From positions 154,999 to 218,998 of the forward strand of contig JAFSDH010000005.1 in NCBI GenBank assembly GCA_017436345.1: DNA of 64,000 nucleotides, read 5' to 3'. Both the position numbers and the translations under genes were made by a program. Of this stretch, positions 37,802 to 45,773 are shown piece after piece (within the stretch, counting starts at the first letter, position 1; each line of letters begins with the position of its first letter). The notes under the pieces were generated by a model that worked only from the letters and a program-made list of their open reading frames with translations, did not search any database and was not told where the DNA came from. The stretch comes from Bacilli bacterium. GTDB lineage: Bacteria > Bacillota_I > Bacilli_A > RF39 > UBA660.

Positions 37802-38782
37802 TTATACCTCCACAAATTCTTTTTTATATTCTTCTAATATAAAAATTATATCATTAATATTATTTGTAAGATACACTTTATTTTTAATTTCATTAGAGTT
37901 TTTTAAACCTTTTAAATACCACGCTATATGATTACGAATTTCTAAGCAAACTAATTTTTCTATTTTTATTTCACTTAAATATTCTATATGTTTTAAACAC
38001 ATATTAATTTTATCAATTGGATTAGGCTTATCAATAACTGTTCCATCTTCCAAATATTCACTTATCTCTTTAAAAATCCATGGATTACCTAAAGCACCCC
38101 TACCAATCATTATAGCATCAACACCTGTCTCATCAAGCATTCTTTTTGCACTATAACAATCAACAATATCACCATTGCCTATTACTGGAATTGAAACAGC
38201 TTCTTTTACAGCTTTTATAATAGATAAATCTGCTTTACCACTATACCCTTGACTACGAGTTCTTCCATGAATACATATAGCACTAGCTCCCGCATCTTCA
38301 CAAATCTTAGCAATTTCTACAGCATTTATACTATTATGATCCCATCCACTTCTAATTTTTACAGTTACAGGAATTGGAACAGAAGAAACAACAGCACTAA
38401 CAATTTCTCTAACTTTATCAGGATTTTTTAAAAGAGCAGAACCAGCTTGCGCTCTAACAGCCACTTTAGGAACAGGACATCCCATATTTATATCAATAAT
38501 ATCAGGTTTCATATTTTCATATACATATTTTGCTGCCTCAACAAAAGATTCTTTATCACTACCAAATATTTGTTGCGAAATTGGTCTTTCTTCTTCTGTC
38601 ATTTTAAGCATTTCTATCGTTTTATCATTTTTATAAAAAATAGCTTTATCACTAACCATTTCTGCATAAATTAGTCCGCAACCCATTTCCTTTACAATTC
38701 GCCTAAAACTAGAATTACATATACCTGCCATCGGCGCTAAAACTAATTTGTTATTAATTTCTATATTTCCAATTTTCCACAT
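37802..38782 (-). CDS. dusB: tRNA-dihydrouridine synthase B
   Basis: A 326-residue flavoenzyme that reduces uridines in the tRNA D-loop. N-terminal LVLAPMAGICNSSFR, the catalytic Cys in INMGCPVPKV near residue 99, the phosphate-binding GNGDI and IGRGALGNPWIF are all present. The start at 38782 follows AGGTGAT by 5 bases. First gene of dusB-RDD-lysS, the same order as dus-lysS in other Bacillota. Confidence 0.93.
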   Translation of the reverse strand: MWKIGNIEINNKLVLAPMAGICNSSFRRIVKEMGCGLIYAEMVSDKAIFYKNDKTIEMLKMTEEERPISQQIFGSDKESFVEAAKYVYENMKPDIIDINMGCPVPKVAVRAQAGSALLKNPDKVREIVSAVVSSVPIPVTVKIRSGWDHNSINAVEIAKICEDAGASAICIHGRTRSQGYSGKADLSIIKAVKEAVSIPVIGNGDIVDCYSAKRMLDETGVDAIMIGRGALGNPWIFKEISEYLEDGTVIDKPNPIDKINMCLKHIEYLSEIKIEKLVCLEIRNHIAWYLKGLKNSNEIKNKVYLTNNINDIIFILEEYKKEFVEV

Positions 38783-38799
38783 AGGTATCACCTGTCGCT

Positions 38800-38808
38800 A
38801 TTATATCA
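38800..38808 (-). promoter_or_regulatory. Extended -10 promoter for dusB-RDD-lysS
   Basis: TGATATAAT on the minus strand, 18 bases before the dusB ATG. Confidence 0.5.
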
Positions 38809-38830
38809 TTTTTAAAAAATATAAACAAAT

Positions 38831-38855
38831 AAAAAAGAAGAGATTACTCTTCTTC
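38831..38855 (-). terminator. Intrinsic terminator after ftsH
   Basis: AGAAGAG-TAAT-CTCTTCT with T-run on the minus strand, overlapping the last ftsH codons. Confidence 0.75.
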
Positions 38856-40853
38856 TTTTTCTATTTTTTCTTCTTCAGAAACTTCATTTTTATCTAAGTT
38901 ATCTAAAGCATCAATTAACTCATCTTTAGTCATTTTAGCATATCCTTTAACTCCAGCTGCTTTAGCACGAGATTTCAATTCAGTTATATTAAAATCACTT
39001 AAAGACTCAACTTCAGGCATTTCACCATGTTCAACTAAATAATCAATTTGTTCTTTAGTTAATGTTTCATATTCTAATAAAGACTCTGCTATTAACTTAA
39101 CTAAATCTTTTTCTTTATCAAGAATTTCTTTAGCTTTATTATAACATTCATCCATAATCTTACGCATTTGTAAGTCTATTTCATGAGCAATTTCATTAGA
39201 GAAATTTCTACTCTTATTATAATCTCTTCCTAAGAATACTCCACCTTGTTGTTGTTCTAATTGAACAGGACCAAGTTCACTCATACCATATTCAGTAACC
39301 ATACTTCTTGCAATCTTAGTAGCTTTTTCAAAGTCATTATGAGCACCAGTAGTAATTTCACCAAAATTTAATTCTTCAGATACACGACCACCAAGTAATC
39401 CAGTAATTTGTTCAAGTAATTCTGTTTTAGTAGAAGTATATCTTTCTTCCTTAGGAACCATCATAGCATATCCACCAGCATAGCTTCTTGGAATAATAGT
39501 TACTTTTTGAACATCATTAGCGCTACTTAATTTTAAACCAAGTACAACGTGTCCAGCTTCATGGAAAGCAACAAGTCTTCTTTCATCTTCAGTGTATTTT
39601 TTACTTTTCTTAGCAGGACCCATTAATACTCTATCAGTTGCTTCATCAATTTCTGCCATTGTAATAGCTTCTTTATTACGTCTAACAGCAAGTAAAGCAG
39701 CTTCATTAAGTAAATTTTCTAAGTCAGCTCCACTAAATCCAGGAGTACGTTTTGCTAAGTTCTTTAAAGTAATACCATCACCTAAGACTTTATTTCTAGC
39801 ATGAACTTTTAATATTTCTTCACGACCACTAATATCTGGTAAATTAACTGTAACTTGTCTATCAAAACGACCTGGTCTTAATAGTGCTGGGTCAAGTACA
39901 TCTGCTCTATTTGTTGCAGCAATGATAATAATACCTTCATTAGCACCAAAACCATCCATTTCAGTTAATAATTGGTTAAGTGTTTGTTCACGTTCATCAT
40001 GACCTCCACCTAAACCAGTCCCTCTTTGACGACCAACAGCATCAATTTCATCGATAAATATTAAACAAGGTGCATTTTGTTTAGCTTGTTTAAACATATC
40101 TCTTACACGACTTGCTCCAATACCAACAAATAATTCAACGAAATCAGAACCACTTATATAGTAGAATGGAACATTAGCTTCTCCAGCTACAGCTTTAGCA
40201 AGTAAAGTTTTACCTGTACCAGGAGGTCCAACTAATAATACACCCTTAGGTATTCTAGCACCCATTTGTTGAAATTTTTTTGGATTTTTCAAAAAATCAA
40301 TAAGTTCACTAACTTCTTCTTTTTCTTCTTTTAAACCAGCAACATCTTTAAATGTAACTCCACCTTCTCCATTACTAAGTCTAGCTTTACTTCTTCCAAA
40401 ATCCATCGATTTAGAATTAGCACTAACTTGTTTAGAGAAGAACCATATTGCAATACCTATTAACAATGCAAATGGTAATAATTCTACTAATATTATTAAT
40501 AAAGTACTAGATTCAGGATCTGGATTAGCAACTAATTCAAAGCCTAATTCTCCTTTTTCATCAGTTTCAATAATATCAGCAATTACTTCATTAGAGAATG
40601 GAACATTTAATACAAAATATTCTCCTTCTTTATATCCTTTTAAAGTACCTTCTAATTCATATATTACAGATCTTTCTCTAGGTGTAATTTCTAATGTTTC
40701 AATAGTACCTTTATTTAATTCTTTTATAAATTGATCATATGTTAATTCATTAACTTTTTGATTCATAGAACTAAAAATAAGATAAACTATTCCAACAAAA
40801 ACTATCAAAAATAAATATGGTGTTAAACCACGTTTTAAATTCTTTTTATTCAT
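38844..40853 (-). CDS. ftsH: ATP-dependent zinc metalloprotease FtsH with C-terminal Rho_N/SAP-like module
   Basis: A 669-residue membrane AAA+ protease. Two helices (about 12-28 and 115-140) flank an external domain; the AAA+ core has [13 protein letters not shown] near 205, Walker [15 protein letters not shown] and the second region of homology ([20 protein letters not shown]); the zinc site HEAGH is near 430. After the peptidase domain, residues about 618-650 ([18 protein letters not shown]...KDELIDALD) look like the Rho N-terminal helical (SAP-type) fold, followed by an acidic tail. AGGAGG precedes the ATG. It removes damaged membrane and cytosolic proteins. Confidence 0.95.
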   Translation of the reverse strand: MNKKNLKRGLTPYLFLIVFVGIVYLIFSSMNQKVNELTYDQFIKELNKGTIETLEITPRERSVIYELEGTLKGYKEGEYFVLNVPFSNEVIADIIETDEKGELGFELVANPDPESSTLLIILVELLPFALLIGIAIWFFSKQVSANSKSMDFGRSKARLSNGEGGVTFKDVAGLKEEKEEVSELIDFLKNPKKFQQMGARIPKGVLLVGPPGTGKTLLAKAVAGEANVPFYYISGSDFVELFVGIGASRVRDMFKQAKQNAPCLIFIDEIDAVGRQRGTGLGGGHDEREQTLNQLLTEMDGFGANEGIIIIAATNRADVLDPALLRPGRFDRQVTVNLPDISGREEILKVHARNKVLGDGITLKNLAKRTPGFSGADLENLLNEAALLAVRRNKEAITMAEIDEATDRVLMGPAKKSKKYTEDERRLVAFHEAGHVVLGLKLSSANDVQKVTIIPRSYAGGYAMMVPKEERYTSTKTELLEQITGLLGGRVSEELNFGEITTGAHNDFEKATKIARSMVTEYGMSELGPVQLEQQQGGVFLGRDYNKSRNFSNEIAHEIDLQMRKIMDECYNKAKEILDKEKDLVKLIAESLLEYETLTKEQIDYLVEHGEMPEVESLSDFNITELKSRAKAAGVKGYAKMTKDELIDALDNLDKNEVSEEEKIEKEEE

Positions 40854-40867
40854 TAAAATCCTCCTCG

Positions 40868-42193
40868 TTAATCATATCTTAATATTATATCATAAGATTC
40901 ATTTTTTTGTTTAGTAAATTTAGATTTTTTAATACCAGGAATCCAAATAATATTATCACAAGAATCAACTACTATTGGCCAAGTATCTCTTTCTTGTAAA
41001 GGTATCTTAGCATCAATAAAAATATCTTTTAATCTCTTACTTCCATTTATTTTCTTTAATTTCATTCTATCCCCATGTTTTCTAGTTCTTACATATAAAG
41101 GATAAACAATATCACTATTAGATATTCTACATATACTATTATCATTACTATCACTAGATTCTATTTTCTCAATAGAATGACCATTAGGTAAATTAACATA
41201 ATCTAATAATTCTATCTCATAATTAACAGATTCTTTTACCCCATTTGATATTGTAATAACATCATAAGCTTTAACTGCTTTTATATTATGAGGCAAATAA
41301 ATATAAGCATTTGCTTTTTTAGATTTAATAAGCATCTTAATTAACTTAACATGATTATCATTAATTATCATTAAATCATCTTTATATATATCTTCCAAAA
41401 TATTATAAATAATTTTCTTTTGAATTAATGGTTCTAATTCATTATATTTTATTAAGTCAATTTTTTTATCTTTATAAACTTTCTTAATACTTCTATTAAT
41501 CTCTTCATTAATATATTGATCATATTCTTCTAATGTAGTACTAAATTTTAAAAATTTTTCATGTACATTAGGATCTTCCCCTTTCAAAAAAGGAAGAATA
41601 ACATGTCTATATCTATTTCTAGTATATTTATCTTTAAAATTAGATTTATCAACAGCATACTTAATATGATTTTTTTCATTATAAGCAACTATTTCATCTT
41701 TAGTTACATAAATTAAAGGTCTTACCAATTTATAATTACCCATATCAACTATTTTACTAAATCCACTATACCCTTTAAGCGTCGAACCACGCGCTATTCT
41801 CATAATTATAGTTTCAATTAAATCATCACCATGATGCGCAGTAAACAAATAATTAGCATTATATTTTCTAACTAAATCTTCAAAAAAATTATATCTAATG
41901 TTTCTAGCTTCATTATGAAAATTATCATCCCCATATTGTTCTATAATCATTGATTCAAAAATAAGATTATTATCTAAACAATACTTCTCTAAATCAAGCT
42001 TCTCTTTAGCACTTTCTTTTCTCAAATTATGATTTACATGTGCTACTACTATATTTATATTTAATTTTTTTCTAATATTTAAAAGCACATTTAATAATGC
42101 CATTGAATCAGGTCCATAAGAATTACCTAATACGATGACATCATTTTCTTTTAATATTAATTCATTTTCTAAAAAATTAATTACTCTCTGCAT
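40868..42193 (-). CDS. tilS: tRNA(Ile)-lysidine synthetase
   Basis: A 441-residue enzyme that converts C34 of the tRNA-Ile CAU anticodon to lysidine so AUA is read as isoleucine. The PP-loop is present but altered: SYGPDS instead of SGGPDS (near residue 29-34). The HNLR and HHGDDLIET motifs and a C-terminal TilS_C domain (RTRKHGDRMKLKKINGSKRLKDIF) are normal. The start at 42193 lies behind GGTGATAAA, 10 bases after the divIC stop; an open frame extends 20 codons upstream inside divIC. It is followed by ftsH as in Bacillus. Confidence 0.93.
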   Translation of the reverse strand: MQRVINFLENELILKENDVIVLGNSYGPDSMALLNVLLNIRKKLNINIVVAHVNHNLRKESAKEKLDLEKYCLDNNLIFESMIIEQYGDDNFHNEARNIRYNFFEDLVRKYNANYLFTAHHGDDLIETIIMRIARGSTLKGYSGFSKIVDMGNYKLVRPLIYVTKDEIVAYNEKNHIKYAVDKSNFKDKYTRNRYRHVILPFLKGEDPNVHEKFLKFSTTLEEYDQYINEEINRSIKKVYKDKKIDLIKYNELEPLIQKKIIYNILEDIYKDDLMIINDNHVKLIKMLIKSKKANAYIYLPHNIKAVKAYDVITISNGVKESVNYEIELLDYVNLPNGHSIEKIESSDSNDNSICRISNSDIVYPLYVRTRKHGDRMKLKKINGSKRLKDIFIDAKIPLQERDTWPIVVDSCDNIIWIPGIKKSKFTKQKNESYDIILRYD

Positions 42194-42203
42194 TTTATCA
42201 CCA

Positions 42204-42527
42204 TTATTTTTCAGAATTATTTTGTGGAATTCTAATAATATATTCTCCATCACCAGAATAAAAATATTTTTCTTTTAAATATCTAGAAACATATTCAGGA
42301 TCTTGTAATTTTTCCACATCAATAGATAAAGATTCACCATCTTCCTCTAAATCAACCAATCTATTTTCTAAATATTCTTTTTCTTTATGTTTTTCATAAA
42401 TATCTATCCACATTTTACTAAGCGACCCTAAAACAGCAGAAATCACAACAATAGAACAAACACCAAAAACTAAGAATCTCAAAGTAACTTTACGTGCTTT
42501 TCTTCTTTTAATTTTCTTTACCGCCAT
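42204..42527 (-). CDS. divIC: DivIC/FtsB-type septum formation protein
   Basis: A 107-residue protein with a basic N-terminus, one membrane helix (about 20-40), a coiled coil (EKHKEKEYLENRLVDLEEDGESL) and a short C-terminal domain with DPEYVSRYLKEKYFYSGDGEYI, the DivIC family pattern. It is part of the divisome trimer with FtsL and DivIB. The start at 42527 follows GGGTGATAAA. Located before tilS and ftsH, as in B. subtilis. Confidence 0.88.
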   Translation of the reverse strand: MAVKKIKRRKARKVTLRFLVFGVCSIVVISAVLGSLSKMWIDIYEKHKEKEYLENRLVDLEEDGESLSIDVEKLQDPEYVSRYLKEKYFYSGDGEYIIRIPQNNSEK

Positions 42528-42551
42528 TTTATCACCCACTTTTTCACTATA

Positions 42552-42560
42552 ATTATAACA
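42552..42560 (-). promoter_or_regulatory. Extended -10 promoter for divIC-tilS-ftsH
   Basis: TGTTATAAT on the minus strand, 25 bases before the divIC ATG. Confidence 0.5.
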
Positions 42561-42612
42561 CTTAAAAATACCAATACATAAAGATTTAAGCCCTTATTTA
42601 CAAATTTTTACA

Positions 42613-42641
42613 TAAAAAAAGATACAAAAAATGTATCTTTC
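42613..42641 (-). terminator. Intrinsic terminator after rpsR
   Basis: AAAGATACA / TGTATCTTT with T-run on the minus strand, right after the rpsR stop. Confidence 0.85.
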
Positions 42642-42647
42642 TTATTT

Positions 42648-42863
42648 TTATCTTGTAAATGGTAATAAAGCAATAGCTCTTGCTCTTTTTACTTGTCTTG
42701 CTATATGTCTTTGATGTTCAGCACAAGCACCAGTAACACGTCTAGGTAAAATTTTACCTCTTTCATTTATATATCTTTTTAAAGTTTCAACGTCTTTATA
42801 ATCTATATTTTTACCAGTACACATATAACAAACTTTTTTCTTTTTTCTAAAAAATTCTGCCAT
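42648..42863 (-). CDS. rpsR: 30S ribosomal protein S18
   Basis: A 71-residue S18 with the family core [20 protein letters not shown] and [29 protein letters not shown]. It keeps CYMC plus CAEH, i.e. the zinc-binding (C+) form rather than the zinc-free paralogue. Third in rpsF-ssb-rpsR; S6 and S18 bind each other in the small subunit platform. Confidence 0.97.
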   Translation of the reverse strand: MAEFFRKKKKVCYMCTGKNIDYKDVETLKRYINERGKILPRRVTGACAEHQRHIARQVKRARAIALLPFTR

Positions 42864-42880
42864 AGTTTAACCTTCCTTTC

Positions 42881-43348
42881 TTAAAATGGTAACTCATCAT
42901 CATTAATTTCAATACTAGCACCAAAATCAGCAAAAGGATCATTTTTTACTGTAGTAGTTGATACTGAACTAGAAAAATCACTAGGAGATACATTATCAAA
43001 TCCAAAATTTTCACTATCTCCACTATTTGAACTAGATCTTGAATCTAAAAATTGAACATTATCAGCAACTACTTCTGTATTATATCTTCTAACTCCATCT
43101 CTTTCATAACTACTTGTTTGAATACGACCATCAATAGCAACTTGACTACCCTTTTTTAGATAGTTTTTGATATTTTCAGCTTGTTTTCTCCAAACAGAAA
43201 TATTAATGAAGTCAGCTTCTCTTTCACCGTTTTGATTTGAATAAGTACGATTAACAGCTATACTAAATCTACAAACTGGTATATTAGCATCTGTATATCT
43301 TAATTCAGGATCACGAGTTAATCTTCCTATTAAAAATACTTTATTCAT
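42881..43348 (-). CDS. ssb: Single-stranded DNA-binding protein
   Basis: A 155-residue SSB: N-terminal OB fold (MNKVFLIGRLTRDPELRY, VWRKQAENIKNYLKKGSQVAIDGRI), a Ser/Asn-rich disordered linker and the acidic tip DDELPF that binds partner proteins. It sits between rpsF and rpsR, the normal Bacillota order. GAGGAATT precedes the ATG. Confidence 0.97.
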   Translation of the reverse strand: MNKVFLIGRLTRDPELRYTDANIPVCRFSIAVNRTYSNQNGEREADFINISVWRKQAENIKNYLKKGSQVAIDGRIQTSSYERDGVRRYNTEVVADNVQFLDSRSSSNSGDSENFGFDNVSPSDFSSSVSTTTVKNDPFADFGASIEINDDELPF

Positions 43349-43365
43349 AAATAATTCCTCTTTTC

Positions 43366-43656
43366 TTAAGCTTCTACTTTAACAACTAAATGACGAAGAA
43401 CATCTTCATTGATTAATGCAACACGATCAAATTCTTTAATAGCTTCATCATTATTTGCTTCAGCAACGATTAAGAAATAATATCCATTTTTATAGTTTTT
43501 AATTGTATATGCTAATTCTCTTTGTCCCATTTCTTTGAATTCAACAACATTAGCACCTTTACCTTCAACTAAAGTTTTCATAGATTCACCAACTGCTTTG
43601 ATGTTAGCTTCTTCTAAGTCAGGTCTAACAATAAACATCATTTCATATTTAAACAT
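43366..43656 (-). CDS. rpsF: 30S ribosomal protein S6
   Basis: A 96-residue S6, alpha/beta fold, with MFKYEMMFIVRPDLEE and QRELAYTIKNYKNGYYFLI. It lies in the small-subunit platform with S18. The start follows GAGGAGGTG. First gene of the unit; the leader upstream is structured and may bind the S6:S18 complex. Confidence 0.97.
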   Translation of the reverse strand: MFKYEMMFIVRPDLEEANIKAVGESMKTLVEGKGANVVEFKEMGQRELAYTIKNYKNGYYFLIVAEANNDEAIKEFDRVALINEDVLRHLVVKVEA

Positions 43657-43716
43657 TATCTACACCTCCTCTTGGACTTATGGCCTATTTCTAGGCAAGG
43701 AGTACCGAAATACTCG
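43657..43716 (-). promoter_or_regulatory. Structured rpsF leader, possible S6:S18 autoregulatory site
   Basis: Two hairpins on the minus strand: GAGTA-TTTCGG-TACTC (43700-43715) and GCCTA-GAAA-TAGGC (43683-43696), the latter with a GNRA loop, then AGAGGAGG. The stretch is distinctly less AT-rich than its surroundings. S6:S18 is known to bind rpsF leaders in many bacteria through a helix 22-like motif. I have not matched the exact motif, so this is a suggestion from position and structure. Confidence 0.5.
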
Positions 43717-43721
43717 TTAGT

Positions 43722-43730
43722 AGTATAACA
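43722..43730 (-). promoter_or_regulatory. Extended -10 promoter for rpsF-ssb-rpsR
   Basis: TGTTATACT on the minus strand, with a weak -35 TTTACT 17 bases upstream. The predicted start falls at the base of the first leader hairpin. Confidence 0.55.
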
Positions 43731-43763
43731 AAAATATACAAAAAAGTAAACAATTTTTTTAAT

Positions 43764-43792
43764 AAAAAAAGATGAATAAATTCATCCTTTTC
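43764..43792 (-). terminator. Intrinsic terminator of the coiled-coil gene
   Basis: GATGAAT / ATTCATC with a short loop and T-run on the minus strand. Confidence 0.8.
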
Positions 43793-43800
43793 TTTTATAA

Positions 43801-44520
43801 TTATTTAACAAATTTCTTAATACTTTTATCACTAAAAGAATGCCCTGATTCTATAAGTTGTGCTTGTTTATCTGCCATAGACTGATTATAACTATTCATC
43901 ATTTCTTCATACATCTTAGGTGCATTTTTTTCTATAAATTTAACTAAACCATATGGAGAATTAAAACGATTTTCAAGTGCAACACTTTGTCCATTTTCTT
44001 TTATAAATTCATCTATGTCATAATCCTCTAACTCTTTACAATGTCTAAGTTGCAAACGAGCAACTCTTTCTCTTCTAGCTTCATGATCTTTATCAATTCT
44101 ATGTTGTCTATTTATTTCAAAATCCATTTTATCCACATTTTCATATAATTTAATGATAGACTCTTCTTCTCTCTTTTCGGCAATGTTTATTTCTGATAAT
44201 TTCTTTGCGTTTGGATCATCTAATATTACTCCCATTCTAGTCCACCAATCAATTAACTCTTCTTTTTGTTTTTCACTAAGTCTTCCTCTTAAAAAATCTT
44301 CTAAACCACATTGATAATTTTCTAACTCACTAATTATTAAATTTCTTGTTGCTATATCTTGACTTGCTTGTTGTTTTATTTCATCAACTTTTTTAGAAAC
44401 TTCGTCTAATCCTTTACAAAAAGCTTCGTATCTTTCATTTTGCTTTATTTCATCAACTTTTTCAGAAACCTCATCTAATCCTTTACAAAATTCTTCATAT
44501 TTTTCATTATAATCTTTCAT
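43801..44520 (-). CDS. Hypothetical coiled-coil protein with an internal tandem repeat
   Basis: A 239-residue, highly charged, soluble protein I do not recognise. The first 48 residues hold two near-identical copies of about 24 residues (YEEFCKGLDEVSEKVDEIKQ, then YEAFCKGLDEVSKKVDEIKQ). The rest is helical with possible coiled coil (EKREEESIIKLYENVDKMDF, RRERVARLQLRHCKELEDYD). No signal peptide or membrane helix. GAGGGGG precedes the ATG and an extended -10 lies upstream, so it is a real single-gene unit. Confidence 0.7.
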   Translation of the reverse strand: MKDYNEKYEEFCKGLDEVSEKVDEIKQNERYEAFCKGLDEVSKKVDEIKQQASQDIATRNLIISELENYQCGLEDFLRGRLSEKQKEELIDWWTRMGVILDDPNAKKLSEINIAEKREEESIIKLYENVDKMDFEINRQHRIDKDHEARRERVARLQLRHCKELEDYDIDEFIKENGQSVALENRFNSPYGLVKFIEKNAPKMYEEMMNSYNQSMADKQAQLIESGHSFSDKSIKKFVK

Positions 44521-44548
44521 AAAAACCCCCTCATATAAAAGTGTCTAC

Positions 44549-44557
44549 ATTATATCA
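44549..44557 (-). promoter_or_regulatory. Extended -10 promoter of the coiled-coil gene
   Basis: TGATATAAT on the minus strand about 29 bases before the ATG. Confidence 0.5.
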
Positions 44558-44575
44558 CATTTTTTATAAAAAGTC

Positions 44576-44600
44576 AAATAAAGACTGATTTCTCAGTCTA
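44576..44600 (-). terminator. Intrinsic terminator after ychF
   Basis: AGACTGA-GAAA-TCAGTCT with T-rich tail on the minus strand, beside the ychF stop. Confidence 0.75.
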
Positions 44601-45695
44601 TACATTAAATCTAAATAAGCAAATATCTCCATCTTGCATAATATAATCTTTTCCCTCTAAACGAGCACGACCTGCTTCTTTTACCTTTAATTCATCACCA
44701 TATTTAATTAAATCAGAATAAGACATAACTTCTGCTTTAATAAATCCTTTTTCAAAATCAGTATGAATAATACCAGCACATTTCTTAGCTGTCATACCCT
44801 TTTTATAAGTCCAAGCACGAACTTCATCTTTACCTACTGTAAAGAAAGTTTCAAGCCCTAATAAATCATATGTAGTTTTAATTAAAGAATCAAGTCCACT
44901 TTCTTCAATACCAACAGCATTTAACATTTCTAATTTTTCTTCTGGACTCATTTCACATAATTCACATTCCATCTTAGCACAAATTTTTATAGTTTTAGCG
45001 TTTTCACGAGTTGCATATTCTTTAACCATATCTACATACTTATTATCACCAATTAAATCGTCTTCACAAACATTGGCTAAATAAATAATTGGTTTAATAG
45101 TAAGAAGACTAAAATTCTTTAAGAAAACCATTTCTTCATCAGTAAATGTAACTAAACGTAAAGGTACATTAGTCTCCAAATTATCTTTAGCTTTCTTTAA
45201 TACTTCATATTCAACTAAAGCTTCTTTATCACGATTTGTTTCAGCTTTCTTTTTAATCTTATCTATTCTATTATTAATAATTTCCAAGTCAGCTATAGCT
45301 AACTCTAAATTAATAATTTCAATATCACGAATAGGATCTACTCCATCTTCAACATGAATAATATTTCCATCTTCAAAACATCGTACAACTTCACATATAG
45401 CATCTACTTCTCTAATATGTGATAAAAATTTATTACCTAGACCTTCACCTTGACTAGCTCCTTTAACCAATCCTGCAATATCTGTAAATTCAAAACTAGT
45501 TGGAACTAATTTAGCTGGTTCATACATACTATTCAAATTATCTAATCTTTCATCTGGTACAACAACAACCCCAACATTTGGATCAATAGTTGCAAACGGA
45601 TAATTAGCTGCTAAAATATTTTGTTTTGTTATCGCATTAAATAAAGTTGATTTACCAACATTAGGAAGTCCTACTATTCCTGCCTTTAAACTCAT
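44598..45695 (-). CDS. ychF: Redox-regulated ATPase YchF (OBG family)
   Basis: A 365-residue P-loop protein: G1 GLPNVGKS near residue 9, G3 DIAGLVKGASQGEGLGN, and NVCE at the G4 position (NxxE), the change that makes YchF prefer ATP over GTP. C-terminal TGS domain with GKDEVRAWT and IMQDGDICLFRFN. It binds ribosomes and affects stress responses. TGGAGGAG fixes the start at 45695; 11 upstream codons are open. Confidence 0.96.
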   Translation of the reverse strand: MSLKAGIVGLPNVGKSTLFNAITKQNILAANYPFATIDPNVGVVVVPDERLDNLNSMYEPAKLVPTSFEFTDIAGLVKGASQGEGLGNKFLSHIREVDAICEVVRCFEDGNIIHVEDGVDPIRDIEIINLELAIADLEIINNRIDKIKKKAETNRDKEALVEYEVLKKAKDNLETNVPLRLVTFTDEEMVFLKNFSLLTIKPIIYLANVCEDDLIGDNKYVDMVKEYATRENAKTIKICAKMECELCEMSPEEKLEMLNAVGIEESGLDSLIKTTYDLLGLETFFTVGKDEVRAWTYKKGMTAKKCAGIIHTDFEKGFIKAEVMSYSDLIKYGDELKVKEAGRARLEGKDYIMQDGDICLFRFNV

Positions 45696-45718
45696 AATAA
45701 CTCCTCCATTCAAGACAT

Positions 45719-45727
45719 ATTCTAACA
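45719..45727 (-). promoter_or_regulatory. Extended -10 candidate for ychF
   Basis: TGTTAGAAT on the minus strand, about 24 bases before the ATG. Confidence 0.35.
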
Positions 45728-45739
45728 TAAATACAGAAT

Positions 45740-45765
45740 AAAAAAAACAACTTTATAGTTGTTTA
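45740..45765 (-). terminator. Intrinsic terminator of the AbgT gene
   Basis: AAACAACT-ATAA-AGTTGTTT with T-run on the minus strand, just past the stop codon. Confidence 0.8.
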
Positions 45766-45773
45766 ATTTAAAT

